A DNA stretch of 64,000 nt from Agromyces protaetiae (GTDB lineage: Bacteria > Actinomycetota > Actinomycetes > Actinomycetales > Microbacteriaceae). Below the pieces are notes generated by a model. It ran no database searches, was not told the origin of the DNA, and worked only from the letters and a program-made list of their open reading frames with translations. Location of the stretch: positions 1,674,001 through 1,738,000 of the forward strand of contig NZ_CP035491.1 in the NCBI RefSeq assembly GCF_004135405.1, read 5' to 3'. This document shows, piece by piece, positions 63,952-64,000 of this stretch. Position 1 is the stretch's first letter. Every line of letters starts with the position of its first letter. The position numbers and the translations under genes are program-made.

Positions 63952-64000
63952 TCAGCCGAGGTCTGCCGGCGCGGGCCCGACGGCTGCGATCGCCGAGAGC
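63952..64000 (-). CDS. C-terminal end of a gene running into the window, probably helicase-associated protein
   Basis: On the minus strand an open frame enters from the window end and reads LSAIAAVGPAPADLG before stopping at 63952-63954. Only 15 residues are visible, so the family cannot be identified. A helicase-associated protein commonly lies upstream of XPB in this group, which is a guess from context. Confidence 0.3.
   Translation of the reverse strand, partial: LSAIAAVGPAPADLG

Overview
The window is about 70% G+C and reads as chromosome of an actinobacterium, most likely a member of the Microbacteriaceae (Agromyces or a near relative; this is inferred from gene content and word use, not from a marker-gene search). 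Supporting context: a GlnR-type regulator, SenX3-RegX3 with PhoU and PstSCAB, the block lipoprotein-carD-ispDF-cysS-rlmB known from mycobacteria, an XPB helicase, a WXG100 protein, and many genes with a TAnnnT box 6-7 nt upstream of the start codon (leaderless mRNAs).

Layout. 1-4.9 kb: a broken FAD oxidase, then a compact nonulosonic-acid locus: CMP-nonulosonate synthetase fused to a HAD phosphatase, a short NeuB-type synthase, and a DUF6716 glycosyltransferase. A candidate PhoP (PHO) box lies just upstream. 4.9-18.2 kb: housekeeping and hypothetical genes (carbonic anhydrase-like protein, APC permease, YbaK-type deacylase, XRE regulator, aldose epimerase, MarP-like protease, LLM oxidoreductase, tRNA-Lys, transglutaminase/MerR pair, class IV aminotransferase, large LuxR regulator). 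18.4-23.2 kb: two secreted multi-domain GH18 chitinases. 23.2-24.7 kb: an IS3-family element that appears to sit inside the loop of the terminator following the second chitinase. 24.8-33.0 kb: pstSCAB (minus strand, PHO box upstream of pstS), a Nudix/phosphatase fusion, ppk and glnR. 33.0-37.2 kb: small membrane proteins, nitrobindin, YgfZ, a methyltransferase and gpmA. 37.3-40.2 kb: phoU divergent from senX3-regX3. 40.3-45.2 kb: lipoprotein, carD, ispDF, cysS, rlmB. 45.3-54.1 kb: DUF4032 protein, MsiK-like sugar ABC ATPase, DsbA-like protein, tRNA-Thr, transporter, nitroreductase, msrB, DUF3263, LytR_C protein, cold-shock protein and a DUF3048 lipoprotein. 54.2-64 kb: CIRCE-groEL, WXG100, a two-component system, a ferredoxin reductase/FolP2-like/RibD-like operon and XPB helicase.

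How it fits together. Phosphate is the main theme: uptake (Pst), sensing (PhoU, SenX3-RegX3), storage (Ppk) and, if the PHO box at 1352-1384 is real, a sialic- or Kdn-type cell-wall glycan that could replace phosphate-rich polymer during starvation. Chitin breakdown is a second theme: two chitinases, and an MsiK-like ATPase that could energise oligosaccharide import.

Two window-wide signals stand out. A short word, GGATGYC followed by TCG or CCG, recurs on both strands inside and between genes; it forms inverted pairs at several gene ends and a seven-copy 17-bp tandem array. Six genes, including groEL, each carry one single-base contraction at a short homopolymer, a pattern that looks more like sequencing error than real decay.
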